5,451 nt of DNA from Bacillota bacterium (lineage in GTDB: Bacteria; Bacillota; Clostridia; Oscillospirales; Oscillospiraceae), in the NCBI GenBank assembly GCA_029268085.1, contig JAJUHD010000163.1, positions 1 to 5,451 of the forward strand, read 5' to 3'. This document shows positions 5,031-5,451 of the stretch, piece by piece; the first letter of the stretch is position 1; the number at the start of each line of letters is the position of its first letter. The notes below the pieces were generated by a model. It ran no database searches. It worked only from the letters and a program-made list of their open reading frames with translations, and was not told the DNA's origin. The translations under genes were made by a program, and so were the position numbers.

Positions 5031-5081
5031 AATATAAAAATGCCGCCAGACCGGGAAACATCTTCCTTCGGTACGGCGGCA
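5031..5081 (-). terminator. Rho-independent terminator of the SLH protein gene
   Basis: On the minus strand TGCCGCC (5081-5075) pairs with GGCGGCA (5047-5041). Inner sequences ACCG and CGGT extend the stem imperfectly, and TTTTTATATT follows. It lies about 25 bases after the SLH gene stop and directly before the ATPase promoter. Confidence 0.85.
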
Positions 5082-5106
5082 CTGTATTTATCTTTATTGT
5101 GCTCGT

Positions 5107-5451
5107 TCAGCCAACTGAATTTACGAATTTCATGAAGATTTGCGCGACCTGCGCGCGTGTCGCCGTACCCTGCGGCGAGAACGTGCCGTCGCCCATTCCG
5201 TTTATCACGCCCGCCTGCTGCAAAGCGTAGACCGCAGTCTTCGCTCCCGCGCTAATCGAGGAATCGTCCGCAAACACGGCCTTCTCATTTGTCATAGGCA
5301 GAGTCTTTCCGTATTTAACGGCGTAATTGTAGAGAAGCATGCACATATGCTCTCGAGTAATGTCGGCGTTTGCCGCAAATGTGTTTCCGGCAACGCCGTC
5401 CGCAATTCCGGTAAGGGCAGCCCACTCGGCATAGGGACTGTAATACATCCC
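5107..5451 (-). CDS. C-terminal part of an SLH-domain surface protein (5' end outside window)
   Basis: The frame is open through the right edge (a Gly codon precedes the internal Met at 5448, so that ATG need not be the start) and ends in TGA at 5107. The 114 visible residues hold two S-layer homology repeats. The first (about 5-48) is missing its beginning and shows YAEWAALTGIADGVAGNTF and ITREHMCMLLYNYA. The second (about 60-113) starts FADDSSISAGAKTAVYALQQ and has GVINGMGDGTFSPQGTATRAQVAQIFMKF. SLH repeats, usually three per anchor, bind pyruvylated secondary cell wall polymer and hold exported proteins on the surface; the second repeat has TRAQ where TR-x-x is typical. With the repeats at the C-terminus, the functional domain should be N-terminal, outside the window, with a signal peptide. 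Its terminator is at 5031-5081. Confidence 0.93.
   Translation of the reverse strand, partial: GMYYSPYAEWAALTGIADGVAGNTFAANADITREHMCMLLYNYAVKYGKTLPMTNEKAVFADDSSISAGAKTAVYALQQAGVINGMGDGTFSPQGTATRAQVAQIFMKFVNSVG

Noticed and set aside
1..5451. CRISPR array, insertion sequence or transposase, prophage gene
   Set aside because: No spaced direct repeats, no terminal inverted repeats with a transposase, and no phage-like gene are visible on either strand.

Overview
The window looks like chromosomal DNA from a low-to-mid GC Gram-positive bacterium of the Clostridia type, perhaps a gut Oscillospirales/Ruminococcaceae relative; the genus cannot be fixed. The reasons are strong AGGAGG-like ribosome binding sites, near-consensus sigma-A promoters with 17-bp spacers, U-tailed terminators, a DUF1836 protein (a Firmicutes family) and an S-layer-homology (SLH) surface protein. 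TGA is a normal stop here.

Layout, left to right. (1) Positions 1-146 hold the 3' end of a plus-strand gene resembling the 4-oxalocrotonate tautomerase/MIF superfamily. Two adjacent in-frame TGA codons follow, then an unexplained 45-codon open stretch and a gene-poor region to about 414. (2) A minus-strand tRNA-Ser(CGA) gene lies at 455-543, with its own promoter and terminator. (3) A minus-strand SGNH/GDSL-type hydrolase occupies 626-1351. (4) A 128-bp divergent promoter region has a perfect consensus promoter firing left and a near-perfect one firing right. (5) A plus-strand DUF1836 protein occupies 1495-2046, followed by a strong terminator. (6) Positions 2128-2366, which have no long ORF, contain a complete small minus-strand transcription unit: near-consensus promoter, strong Shine-Dalgarno, a 25-codon ORF and a strong hairpin terminator. 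(7) An 828-residue P-type cation ATPase of the CtpE/Exp7-like group occupies 2468-4954 on the minus strand. (8) The C-terminal end of an SLH-domain protein runs off the right edge on the minus strand.

Almost every gene looks monocistronic, with its own promoter and terminator, so this is not an operon and no shared pathway is evident. Envelope themes recur (SLH protein, membrane cation pump, possible esterase), but that is only suggestive. The two most interesting points are the 25-codon small-gene unit and the tRNA-Ser promoter. That promoter is packed so tightly against the hydrolase gene that its predicted start site lies inside the hydrolase terminator hairpin.
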